This document shows, one piece after another, positions 41,360 to 49,385 of a DNA stretch of 64,000 bases. The notes beneath the pieces are model-generated. The model worked only from the letters and a program-made list of their open reading frames with translations, ran no database searches and had not been told where the DNA came from. This DNA is from Hyphomonadaceae bacterium JAD_PAG50586_4 (GTDB taxonomy: Bacteria; Pseudomonadota; Alphaproteobacteria; Caulobacterales; Aquidulcibacteraceae). The stretch lies in assembly GCA_023242925.1 (NCBI GenBank), contig CP096134.1:3119501-3183500 (forward strand), read 5' to 3'. How positions within the stretch are numbered: position 1 is the stretch's first letter; every line of letters begins with the position of its first letter. The position numbers were made by a program, and so were the translations under genes.

Positions 41360-41977
41360 ATGAGCGCCACCGAGATTTTGGAATTCCTGCAACAGCCGCA
41401 CATCGCCGTGCCGATCGTTCTGGCGACGATGGCGGCATTCTTCTTTGCTGGCCGGCGGTGGACCGCACTCTACGTGGGCCTCATGCCGCTGATCAATTGG
41501 TCGTTCGCGGCGGTGCCGACGTTCGCCATCCCCGAATACCTTGGTGGCGGCGCCTTTCAGCCCCTGGCGATCGTCACCGGCCTCGTCCTGGTCGTCCGCG
41601 ATTTCACTCAGCGCGAGATCAAGCATTGGGTCTGGGGCGCGATGATCGTCGGACTGGCGCTCTCCACGCTCACCTCATGGATCACCATCGTGGTGGCGAG
41701 CGGAGCGGCCTTCCTGATCAGCGAAAGCGTCGATTGGGCGGTCTATACCTTCTCCAAACGCCCGCTCTCCCAGCGCATCATGATTTCGAGCCTCGCCTCC
41801 GCGCCGCTCGATCAGGTGGTGTTTATTTGGCTGGCCTCGTTCGTCGTCCCCGACATCTTCGCCTGGGGCACGGTGCTGACCGGCATCGCCTCCAAGCTGC
41901 TCGGCGCCTGGGTGGTGTCTCAGATTGTTGCAGCGCAAGAGCGCAAAGCGTCCGCAAACGGCATGAATCCCGCGTAA
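41360..41977 (+). CDS. VUT/YhhQ-family membrane transporter (queuosine-precursor type)
   Basis: 205 residues from the ATG at 41360, with six predicted membrane helices. LVLVVRDFTQREIKHWVW is the conserved RDxxQ segment after helix 3 and AAFLISESVDWAVYTFSKRP the conserved ESxDxxVY..K region of the VUT (DUF165) family, whose characterised members import preQ0/preQ1 or vitamins. The usual N-terminal extension is short. No queuosine gene or preQ1 riboswitch is seen nearby, so the substrate is an inference from family only. Confidence 0.78.
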   Translation: MSATEILEFLQQPHIAVPIVLATMAAFFFAGRRWTALYVGLMPLINWSFAAVPTFAIPEYLGGGAFQPLAIVTGLVLVVRDFTQREIKHWVWGAMIVGLALSTLTSWITIVVASGAAFLISESVDWAVYTFSKRPLSQRIMISSLASAPLDQVVFIWLASFVVPDIFAWGTVLTGIASKLLGAWVVSQIVAAQERKASANGMNPA

Positions 41978-42021
41978 ACTAACACTTTGCCGCTTGCCTA
42001 GATTGGGCCGCTCCAGCATAA

Positions 42022-42053
42022 GCTGGGCACGTCAAAGCTGGGACGTGCCCAGC
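42022..42053. repeat. Perfect 12-base-pair hairpin upstream of the cold-shock gene
   Basis: GCTGGGCACGTC and GACGTGCCCAGC around an eight-base loop. No T run follows on the plus strand. It may terminate the transporter transcript or fold in the leader of the cold-shock gene 136 bases downstream. Direct repeats TTGGCGTGCGC at 42133 and 42151 lie between. Confidence 0.6.
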
Positions 42054-42188
42054 GAAGGTGCGAAGTTCCGCAGCGTGCGGCAAGTTTTCTTTCCCCCAAC
42101 AAAGCTGAAATTCGCGGTATCGTGCGGGCGCATTGGCGTGCGCGCGGCCGTTGGCGTGCGCCACGGTCTCTAATCAGGAAAAGTGGAA

Positions 42189-42929
42189 ATGAGTTTCGAC
42201 GACGAGTTTGGCGACGACAACGACAGCGACAAGAAGAAGGAAAAGCGCGGCGGCCGCGGTCGTGAGCGCGACGCTGCAACTCCGGAATTTGGTGGCGAAA
42301 GCAGCGGCGGCGGCTTCGGCGGCGGCGGTGGCGGCTTCGGCGGCGGCGGCGGTGATCGCGGCGGCGGCGGTGGCGGCTATCGCGGCGGTGGCGGCGGCGG
42401 TGGTTACGGCGGCGGCGGCGGCGGTGGCGGCGGCTATCGTGGTGGCGGCGGCGGTGATCGCGGCGGCGGCGGCGGCGGCTATGGCGGCGGCGGATACCGC
42501 GGCGGCGGTGGCGGCTTCGGCGGCGGCGGTGGTGACCGTGGCGGCGGCGGCGGCGGTGGTTATCGCGGCGGTGGCGGTGGCGGCGGCTACGGCGGCGGCG
42601 GCGGCGGCGGCTTCCGTGGCGGCGGCGGTGGCGGCGGCGGATTCCGCAGCGGCCCGCGTGAAGGCGGCGGCGGCTTCGGCGGCGGCGATCGTCCCCCGCG
42701 TCAGCCCCTAGGCGATCCGCAAGATGGCGTCGTGAAGTTCTTCAACGGCGCGCGCGGCTTCGGCTTCATCACGCCAGATGGCGGCGGCGCGGACGTGTTC
42801 GTCCACGTCAGTGCTGTTGAGCGCGCCGGTATGTCCGAGCTCGTTGAAGGCCAGAAGGTCAACTTCCAGACCCTGCCCGACACCAAGGGCAAAGGTCCGA
42901 AAGCCGTGAACCTGAAGATCAACGAATAA
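42189..42929 (+). CDS. Glycine/RGG-rich cold-shock-domain protein
   Basis: 246 residues. After an acidic/basic start ([24 protein letters not shown]), residues about 35-165 are almost entirely Gly with repeating [20 protein letters not shown] and FRGGG units. The last 70 residues are a canonical cold-shock domain: [18 protein letters not shown] (RNP1) and [11 protein letters not shown] (RNP2), ending KAVNLKINE. It is therefore an RNA-binding CSD joined to a long RGG-type disordered region, like plant GRP2 or animal RGG proteins rather than a 70-residue CspA. ATG at 42189 has AGGAAA upstream. Likely an RNA chaperone with condensate-forming potential (inferred). Confidence 0.9.
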   Translation: MSFDDEFGDDNDSDKKKEKRGGRGRERDAATPEFGGESSGGGFGGGGGGFGGGGGDRGGGGGGYRGGGGGGGYGGGGGGGGGYRGGGGGDRGGGGGGYGGGGYRGGGGGFGGGGGDRGGGGGGGYRGGGGGGGYGGGGGGGFRGGGGGGGGFRSGPREGGGGFGGGDRPPRQPLGDPQDGVVKFFNGARGFGFITPDGGGADVFVHVSAVERAGMSELVEGQKVNFQTLPDTKGKGPKAVNLKINE

Positions 42930-42951
42930 ACTTCGCGCGCAGCGCAAAATC

Positions 42952-42984
42952 AAAGGCCCGCCGGAAACGGCGGGCCTTTTCTTG
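42952..42984 (+). terminator. Terminator of the cold-shock gene
   Basis: AAGGCCCGCC, GGAAAC loop, GGCGGGCCTT, then TTCTT. Confidence 0.9.
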
Positions 42985-43016
42985 CTATGGCGCGGGTCTA
43001 AAGACCCACGCTCCGA

Positions 43017-44051
43017 TCATTGCAGCGGCATGAAGATCTCAATCCGCGTCGGACCGCCTTCGGGCGTCGCTTGTTGGTGCACGACTTCCCACGGCAGACC
43101 GTTTTCGCGCAACGGCACGCGATGCGCTTGGAGATAGGCGTTCATCTGCAAATACGCCGTGCGTACCTGCGTCCGCGAGCCCTCGACCAGCACATGCATC
43201 GCCTCGCCCGAAGGCGTTTGACCAAGTTGCACGCCGACCACCGTCAGCGGCGTTGGGCCTGAGAACGGATAGCCGACGCGAAAGCTCATACGCCCGCTAT
43301 TGGCGTCAAAATCCGTGACAACCCGCACCAAAGGCCCGGCTTGCGTCAGATTGTATTCCGTCATGAAGCGGCGGACTTGGTCGAGGCCGATGGCTTCGGC
43401 GCGATCGATTTCGGCTTGATCCGAGGTCGATGTCTCCACCGTCGAATAAACGAAAGATTGCGGCTCGACCGTCTCGAACATCGGGTTGAGGCCTTCGAAG
43501 TCGACGTTCGGCAATTGCTCGGCCAGCGTCTTCAAACGCGCCAGGCCATTGTCGAGTTCGGTTTGCACCATACCGCGCATGACCAGGTTCATGTAGCGGC
43601 ACGGCACATTGATCCACGTATCCGCACATTGCGCGGTCACGCGCCATTGCACGTGCGTGCCGGTTTCGACGCGGCGCAGTTCTTGACGTGAATTCAGCGT
43701 CGCGCGCTCGCCAATCTCGATGATGGCTTCGACCTCTTCGTTCTCCGCCGAATTGACGATCGACATGCGCCCTGCGCCGACTTCGCGCACATTGCTGGCC
43801 CAGCGCATGGATTGGCCCGAGCCCGGCTCTCCCGAAAAGCTATAATCGGCGTCTGGATCGCGCGCGTAGAACGGCGACCATTCCTTGGCGATGCGCAGAT
43901 CGTTGACCATCGCGAACACAGAAGCGCGCGGGCGCTCAACCGTGATCTCGCGCACGACTTCAAGATTGTTGGGCAACAGAAAGCGGCCGACGCCGTAAAG
44001 CGCGCCAGTGATCAGCGCGATCACCAAGACAAACCAGAGAAACCACCTCAT
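43017..44051 (-). CDS. Membrane-anchored SRPBCC plus GyrI-like effector-binding protein
   Basis: 344 residues from the ATG at 44051 (MRWFLWFVLVIALITGALYG is the membrane anchor), with GAGGGG upstream. The first domain is SRPBCC-like (VVREITVERPRASVFAMVNDLRIAKEWSPFYARDP onward); the second resembles the GyrI/AraC effector-binding fold (VEPQSFVYSTVETSTSDQAE, PLRENGLPWEVVHQQATPEGGPTRIEIFMP). The combination occurs in proteobacterial envelope proteins of unknown role. Ligand binding in the periplasm is inferred from the anchor topology. Confidence 0.78.
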   Translation of the reverse strand: MRWFLWFVLVIALITGALYGVGRFLLPNNLEVVREITVERPRASVFAMVNDLRIAKEWSPFYARDPDADYSFSGEPGSGQSMRWASNVREVGAGRMSIVNSAENEEVEAIIEIGERATLNSRQELRRVETGTHVQWRVTAQCADTWINVPCRYMNLVMRGMVQTELDNGLARLKTLAEQLPNVDFEGLNPMFETVEPQSFVYSTVETSTSDQAEIDRAEAIGLDQVRRFMTEYNLTQAGPLVRVVTDFDANSGRMSFRVGYPFSGPTPLTVVGVQLGQTPSGEAMHVLVEGSRTQVRTAYLQMNAYLQAHRVPLRENGLPWEVVHQQATPEGGPTRIEIFMPLQ

Positions 44052-44277
44052 GCGCCGCATTCCCCTCGCGGAAGCGTAACGCCTTATCATCGGTGGAACA
44101 GGCGCGCCACGCGCGACCTTGCACGCATGTAAACGCGTGTTCGGCCTCGCGCCAAGCGCGAACCTTTACCGTGTTTTTGAGCGCCATCACCCAACCCGGA
44201 TAGCGCCCCCCAGAGCGAAATGGTTACCACGTTGCAAGGCGGGGGTGAACCCATGGCCCGCATGTGCGTAACCGATC

Positions 44278-44625
44278 TCAGCCGCGTGTGGCGTCCCAGA
44301 CATCAAATTCGTAGGCGATGCAGCGTTCCATCATCTCGCGCCACACCGGCTCGGCGATGGACCAAGAGAGACCGTGCTTTTCAGCCTCAGCCTTCACGTT
44401 GCCCAGAACCTGATTGATCCGCGCTTCGTCGCGCACGACCGAGCGGCTGGGCTTGATGCGGGCGGCCGCGTCCATATAGCCCTGGCGACGCGCGATCAGC
44501 GCCACCAGCATGCGGTCGATCTCGTCCACGCCAGCGCGGACATCGAGCATGGTCTGGCAATCGCACGGGTCGAGCGCGGCGAACTGGCCATGAGCCTTCA
44601 GTTTGTCGTGTCGGATATCGTCCAT
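44278..44625 (-). CDS. Chorismate mutase (AroQ class)
   Basis: 115 residues. The pattern VRAGVDEIDRMLVALIARRQGYMDAAARIKPS, then VRDEARINQVLGNVKAEAEKHGL and EPVWREMMERCIAYEFDVW is the all-helical AroQ fold with its active-site Arg, Lys and Glu positions. It converts chorismate to prephenate for Phe/Tyr synthesis; the short DCQTML stretch at the N-terminus is extra. Its start overlaps the end of the upstream secreted-protein gene by 28 bases on the same strand. Some short AroQ proteins make other products (isochorismate-pyruvate lyase type); mutase is the likelier reading. Confidence 0.82.
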   Translation of the reverse strand: MDDIRHDKLKAHGQFAALDPCDCQTMLDVRAGVDEIDRMLVALIARRQGYMDAAARIKPSRSVVRDEARINQVLGNVKAEAEKHGLSWSIAEPVWREMMERCIAYEFDVWDATRG

Positions 44626-45462
44626 AATCGTGTCTTGGGCCGAGAAAAAACGCCGTCCAGGGGGCGCGGGGCCGCAGGGTTAGGAGCGCCGGAACTTGCC
44701 TTTGCGGGATCAAAAACGTCGCCCACGACCCGCAATTCCGCCGTGCCGATGCCGCGAAATACGACCGGAATTCGGATCGAGGAGCCGGTTTTCACGTCCG
44801 GCGGCGGACCATCGGCGTAGCTGATGTGAATGTCCGAGCGCAGATCGCGCGCCCAATAGCGCGCGAGCGCAAATGTCCAGCGCCGGGCTTCGGCAACATC
44901 GGTGCGCGACGCCCCAGCCAAACGCATAGCCGCATCCGGGGCCAGCACCACAATCACTTTGATCATATCGAAAATCTTCCAAGCCCCCGCCCCGTTGATT
45001 GAAATCAGCGTGGTGTCGGGTTTCCCCGGTCGTGACGCGGGCGGCGATGGCGCATGTTTCGGCGGCGCAGGCATAGAGCCAAAGCCGCACGAAATGGCGC
45101 CCCGATTGGGTGGGCGTAATCTGGACAAACGGCGTGTCGTCGCCCGCGTCATCGCGCTCAACCAGCGCGCCGTCCGCACCATAGATTTCCATGTCGAGAT
45201 CGGCGCAAGCATCGTCGCACGCCGCGTAAACGCGATAATTCACGCTCTGATTCAGATAAATCGACCACAGGTGCGGCTGGTCGAGCCGCATCGGCAGTTC
45301 CAAATCCGGAATAGAATTGTCGCGCGCGTAGCCCGCGTCCGCATGGACAGCCAGCCCATGTTCGAGATAATTCCGTACCCGCATGTCTTGGGCTTGCGCA
45401 TTCGGCGCTGCCCACGCGGCCACGGCAAGTCCGGCGCAGAGCGCCTGTTCCCACCTTAGCAT
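44598..45462 (-). CDS. Secreted protein of unknown function (frameshifted in this assembly)
   Basis: 287 residues when repaired. GGGGAGG lies four bases before the ATG at 45462; the signal peptide is MLRWEQALCAGLAVAAWAAP followed by NAQAQ. The mature N-terminal half resembles a PPC-like beta sandwich (LWSIYLNQSVNYRVYAACDDACADLDMEIYGADG and RHFVRLWLYACAAETC), with paired cysteines. Frames meet at the C run 45024-45027 (plus strand); removing one base joins RVTTG to KPDTTLISINGAG, after which codon use stays normal to the end (SADYA-like ISYADGPPPDVKTG). The end overlaps the chorismate mutase start. No function is known. Confidence 0.68.
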
Positions 45463-45538
45463 TGTGCCTCCCCTGGACCGGTTCTCGTTCTGGGCGAGAT
45501 TTCCACAAGGCGTACCCCTGGAAGGCGATATGATCAAC

Positions 45539-45565
45539 GACCATCAATCCCCATTTGTGATGGTC
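45539..45565. promoter_or_regulatory. Inverted repeat upstream of uvrC
   Basis: GACCATCA and TGATGGTC around an 11-base spacer, 18 bases before the uvrC start; TAAACT overlaps its right side and could be a -10 element. An operator or leader hairpin; not a match to a known LexA box. Confidence 0.35.
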
Positions 45566-45582
45566 TAAACTGCAGACTTGGA

Positions 45583-47699
45583 ATGAGCGGCGCCGACAAA
45601 CCCACCCTGCCCGAACTTGAGGGCCTGCCCGGCGAGGACGCGCCGCCCCCGAGCTGAAAGGCATCGAGGCGATCCGCGATGCATGGAAGCGCATGCCGGC
45701 CAAGCCCGGCGTCTATCGCATGCTCGGCGCGGACGGCGAGGTGCTCTACGTCGGCAAAGCCAAGAGCCTGAAGAACCGCGTGTCGATGTACGCGCAGGGC
45801 CGCGGCCACACCAACGCGATCTATCGAATGATCCATCAGACGGCGTCGATGGAGATCATCGTCACCGCGACCGAAACCGAAGCACTGCTGCTCGAAACCA
45901 ACATGATCAAGCGGCTGAAGCCGCGCTACAACGTGCTGATGCGGGATGACAAAAGCTTCCCGTACATCGCCATACGCACTGACCACATCACCGCAGCGCT
46001 GCAAAAACATCGCGGCGCAAAGAGCTTCAAAGGCAAATTCTACGGACCGTTCGCCAGCGCCGGCGCCGTCAACCGCACGCTCAACACGCTGCAGAAAGCG
46101 TTCCTGCTGCGCTCGTGTTCGGACTCGACCTTCTCAGCCCGCACACGACCCTGCATGCTTTACCAGATCAAACGCTGCGCCGCGCCCTGCGTCGATCTCG
46201 TCGGTGCGGAAGAATACGCAGGGCTCGTGAAGGACGCGACTGACTTTCTCGAAGGCCGCTCCGTCGAATTACAGGATCGCCTCGCCGTCGAAATGCGCGA
46301 TGCGTCGGACAAGCTCGAGTTCGAGCACGCCGCGCGCTTGCGCAATCGCATCCGGGCGCTTGCCAGCGTGCGCGCCGCGCAAGGCATCAACCCTTCCACC
46401 TTCGATGAAGCGGACGTGTTCGCGCTCTACAACGAAGGCGGCCAATCGTGCATTCAGGTCTTCTTCTTCCGCGCCGGCCAAAACTGGGGCAACCGCGCCT
46501 ATTTCCCGCGCCACAATGCCGAAGAAGCGCCAGCCGACATTCTCTCCGCCTTCCTCGCGCAATTCTACGACGACCGCGAACCGCCGAAGCTCGTACTGAC
46601 CAGCATCGAGCCCACCGATCGCGAATTGCTCGAAGAAGCGCTTTGCTTGCGCGCCGAGTGCAAAGTCGAAATTCGCAAACCCGAGCGTGGCGAAAAACGC
46701 GAGATCGTGGACGCCGCTTTGCTTAACGCACGCGAAGCGCTCGGCCGCCGCATGGCCGAAACCGGCAGCGTCGCGAAATTGTTGGATGGCGTGCAGGAAG
46801 TGTTCGGCCTGGCGCTTCGACCCGAACGCATCGAGGTCTACGACAACAGCCACATCCAAGGCACGAACGCACTCGGCGCCATGATCGTGGCCGGCCCCGA
46901 AGGCTTCACCAAGAACCAGTATCGCAAGTTCAACATGAAGACCGAAGAGTTCGGCGGCGACGATTTCGCCATGATGAAAGCGATGATCCGGCGAAGATTT
47001 GCAAGAATGCTGGCCGAGCGCGAGGACGACGACGCTCCTCCCCGCAAGCGGGGAGGTGGCGAGCGCAAGCGAGCCGGAGGGGCAAAATCCGTCGGACGTC
47101 GGCGCCACTCCCCCTCAGTCAGCTTCGCTGACAGCTCCCCCGTAAACGGGCGAGCCGAAGACGGCGGCGGCAAGATCGCGGACGGCGGCGTCGATTTCTC
47201 GAAAGAACGCGACGTCGAAGCCGCGGACACGAAATTCGCCGCCTGGCCCGATCTGGTGCTCATCGACGGCGGCGAAGGCCAGCTCAATGCCGCGCTCGAC
47301 GCATTGCAAGAACTCGGTCTCAAAAACAAAATCCGCATCGCCGGCATCGCCAAGGGCGTGGACCGCGACGCCGGCCGCGAGCGCTTCTTCATTCCCGGCC
47401 GCGCCCCGTTCCGGCTCGACGAGAAAAGCCCCGTCCTTTACTACCTGCAGCGGTTGCGTGACGAAGCGCACCGTTTCGCCATCGGCGCCCATCGCGGCAA
47501 ACGCAGCGCCGGCCTCGTGAAGAACCCGCTCGACGAAATCGGCGGCATTGGGCCTGCGCGCAAACGCGCTTTGCTCGATCGCTTCGGTTCAGCGCGCGGC
47601 GTCTCGCGGGCGGGCTTAGCGGAATTGGAAGGCGTCGAAGGCGTCAACAAAGAACTGGCAAAGCGCATCTATGACTTCTTCCGAGACAACAGAGGCTAA
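45583..47699 (+). CDS. uvrC: Excinuclease ABC subunit C (frameshifted near its start; carries an in-frame palindromic insert)
   Basis: About 705 residues when repaired. [30 protein letters not shown] is the GIY-YIG nuclease; a UVR segment [18 protein letters not shown] follows; the RNase H-like domain includes [10 protein letters not shown] and [19 protein letters not shown]; the end has (HhH)2: [18 protein letters not shown]. Adding one C at 45646-45650 joins the [14 protein letters not shown] start to [14 protein letters not shown]. Between [11 protein letters not shown] and [11 protein letters not shown] lies a 40-50-residue Arg/Gly/Ser-rich stretch encoded by a repeat pair (47035-47154). 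Makes both incisions in nucleotide excision repair. Its last 29 bases overlap pgsA. Confidence 0.95.
47035..47154. repeat. Paired REP-like palindromes inserted in frame inside uvrC
   Basis: Unit 1 has a nine-base-pair hairpin at 47037-47056 (CCTCCCCGC/GCGGGGAGG, two-base loop), then a second dyad around 47060-47078 and GGAGGGGC. Unit 2 is the same architecture inverted: CTCCCCC at 47109, GTCAGC/GCTGAC at 47118-47132, then CTCCCCCG, TAAA, CGGGCGAG at 47135-47154. The two face each other, as in a paired bacterial interspersed element, yet the uvrC frame stays open through both. Confidence 0.75.
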
Positions 47700-48309
47700 T
47701 TCAGGCTCGCGCAAGAAGAGCGGCATCCCGATGCTACTCACCGCGTTCCGCATCATCGCCGCGCCGGTGATCGCGGGCCTTGTACTTTGGGCCTCGACGT
47801 ATCTCTACACCGATCCCTATCTCGCGGGCTTCATCTACGCGCTCACCTTCCTCCTCTTCGTGTTCGCAGCGTTGAGCGATTGGCTCGACGGCTATCTCGC
47901 GCGCAAGCTTGATGCGGTGACGCCGCTGGGCGCCGCACTCGATCACGCCGCCGACAAGGTGCTGATCACCTGCACGCTGGTCGCGCTCGCGTTTGGCGCA
48001 TTGCCGATTGGTTTGGTTGTCGCGTCCGTGCTGATCCTTGGCCGCGACGTCGCTATCGCCGGATTGCGCGAAGGCATCGCCGCGCAAGGCAAATCACTGC
48101 CCGTCGGCCAACTCGGCAAATGGAAAGCGGCCGCAGAGATGGCGGGTGTCGGCGCGTTTCTGGCGTTTCAGACAGCCGCTCTATTACAGGCGGACGCCAA
48201 CATCGTGGTCGGATTGGATTGGGCCGCTCGCGTGCTGATTTGGGCGGCGGCGGGGTTGGCGCTTTTGAGCGGCGCGCAATATCTCGGCGCGCTCTTGAAG
48301 CGGAATTAG
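47671..48309 (+). CDS. pgsA: CDP-diacylglycerol-glycerol-3-phosphate 3-phosphatidyltransferase
   Basis: 212 residues with several membrane helices. The CDP-alcohol phosphotransferase signature is complete: [28 protein letters not shown] (DxxDGxxAR...GxxxDxxxD). [17 protein letters not shown] is the N-terminal substrate-binding helix of PgsA. It makes phosphatidylglycerol phosphate, the first committed step to phosphatidylglycerol and cardiolipin. It overlaps the uvrC 3' end by 29 bases, the same order as in many proteobacteria. Confidence 0.93.
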   Translation: MTSSETTEANSGSRKKSGIPMLLTAFRIIAAPVIAGLVLWASTYLYTDPYLAGFIYALTFLLFVFAALSDWLDGYLARKLDAVTPLGAALDHAADKVLITCTLVALAFGALPIGLVVASVLILGRDVAIAGLREGIAAQGKSLPVGQLGKWKAAAEMAGVGAFLAFQTAALLQADANIVVGLDWAARVLIWAAAGLALLSGAQYLGALLKRN

Positions 48310-48413
48310 TCGACGCGACCGAACTCGATCAGGTTCAGCGCGAAAATGGCCACGATGAAGGCCAGGATCGCGATAACCGCCGGGTTCGTGAACATATTGA
48401 AGAAATCAAGCAT
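48306..48413 (-). CDS. Small single-helix membrane protein (35 residues)
   Basis: ATG at 48413 encodes MLDFFNMFTNPAVIAILAFI then [15 protein letters not shown], a single hydrophobic helix with a charged tail. Its stop overlaps the pgsA stop on the other strand by four bases. The SD is weak (GGGCGAAG). Intergenic placement and hydrophobicity pattern support it; conservation was not tested. Confidence 0.5.
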   Translation of the reverse strand: MLDFFNMFTNPAVIAILAFIVAIFALNLIEFGRVD

Positions 48414-48507
48414 CGGCTTCGCCCAAAGAACCCAAAGACCAAGAATGGAGTCACGCCCGAATAACTGATCCGCGCCCGCGGAGCCAGAGCAGGGTTGACG
48501 CACTCCA

Positions 48508-48531
48508 ATATTCAACCTATTGGTTGAATAT
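48508..48531. promoter_or_regulatory. Palindromic operator overlapping the second arsR start codon
   Basis: Ten-base perfect arms ATATTCAACC and GGTTGAATAT with a four-base spacer; the right arm ends inside the ATG. The TTCAACC/GGTTGAA core is of the ArsR-operator kind. Binding here would block both transcription and ribosome access, implying autorepression. Confidence 0.65.
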
Positions 48532-48855
48532 GCAGACCGCAGCCGCCCTCGATGACACCATGCTCGCCCTGGCCGATCCGACCCGGCGCGCCATCCTGAG
48601 CCGCCTCGCAGGGGTGAAGCGCGCGTCACCGACATCGCCGCGCCTTTCGCCATGTCGCTGAACGCGGTCTCCAAGCACATCCGCATCCTGGAGCGCGCCA
48701 CGCTCGTGCGCCGGCGCCGATCCGGCCGCGAGCACGTTCTGTCGCTCAACCCCGCCCCGCTCGACGAAGCCGCCGCGTGGATCGAGCAGCAACGCACATT
48801 CTGGAACGCCAGCCTCGACGCGTTGGAACGCGCCCTGGCCGAGCACGAAGACTAA
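48530..48855 (+). CDS. ArsR-family winged-helix regulator 2 (frameshifted in this assembly)
   Basis: 108 residues when repaired. MLALADPTRRAILSRLAGG, EARVTDIAAPFAMSLNAVSKHIRILERATLVRRRR and GREHVLSLNPAPLDEAAAWI give the winged helix and wing; no metal-site cysteines. The break is the G run 48611-48614; one G restores LAGGEARVTDIAAP. The ATG overlaps the palindrome above. The paralogue at 7.4 kb has the same helices (ADPTRRAIL) and the same SRPBCC neighbour, so the two are parallel cassettes. Confidence 0.85.
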
Positions 48856-48864
48856 GGAGCCTCC

Positions 48865-49385
48865 ATGCAATTCGGTGAAATCATCGCCCCCACTACGTTC
48901 CGCCTCGAACGCACGCTGAAAGCGCCAATCGATCGCGTCTGGTCGTATTTCGTGGACGGCGACAAACGCAGCCGCTGGTTCACCGGCGGCGATAGTTTCA
49001 GCGCGAACGGCCAAGCCTTCAGCATCCTGTTCGCGCATCGCAACATCACCAACGAAAAACCGCCCGAACGCTGGGCGCAGATGGAGAGCGGCGAGTTTCC
49101 GATGACCGGCCGCGTCCTCGCCTTCGATCCCCGCGCCTGCTCGCGATCACCTGGGGCGATGGCGAGGAGCATGTTTCCGAGGTGCGCTTTGAGTTTGAAG
49201 CGCGCGGCGACGAAACTTTGCTGACGCTCACCCACACCAAGATCGACACACTCGAACACACCCGCGACTTCGCCGGTGGCTGGACCGCGCACCTGGAAAC
49301 GCTTGCCGGCGTGCTGGATGGCAAACCCACCAATCGCTTCTGGGCCGACGTCGTCGCCGCGCACGAAGCTTACGAGACGCGCTGA
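48865..49385 (+). CDS. SRPBCC / AHSA1-type domain protein (frameshifted in this assembly)
   Basis: 173 residues when repaired. TTFRLERTLKAPIDRVWSYFVDGDKRSRWFTGGDSF, then RVLAFDPPRLLAITWGDGEEHVSEVRFEFEARGDETLLTLTHTKI and DFAGGWTAHLETLAGVLDG are typical AHSA1 elements. The break is the C run 49129-49132; one C restores FDPPRLLAITW. GGAG precedes the ATG. Its stop overlaps the next start (TGATG). Second gene of the arsR2 operon. Confidence 0.82.

Noticed and set aside
43960..44190. Open frame upstream of the chorismate mutase region on the minus strand
   Set aside because: Overlaps the start of the anchored SRPBCC gene in another frame, and has no SD or domain; the 44052-44277 gap shows nothing else.
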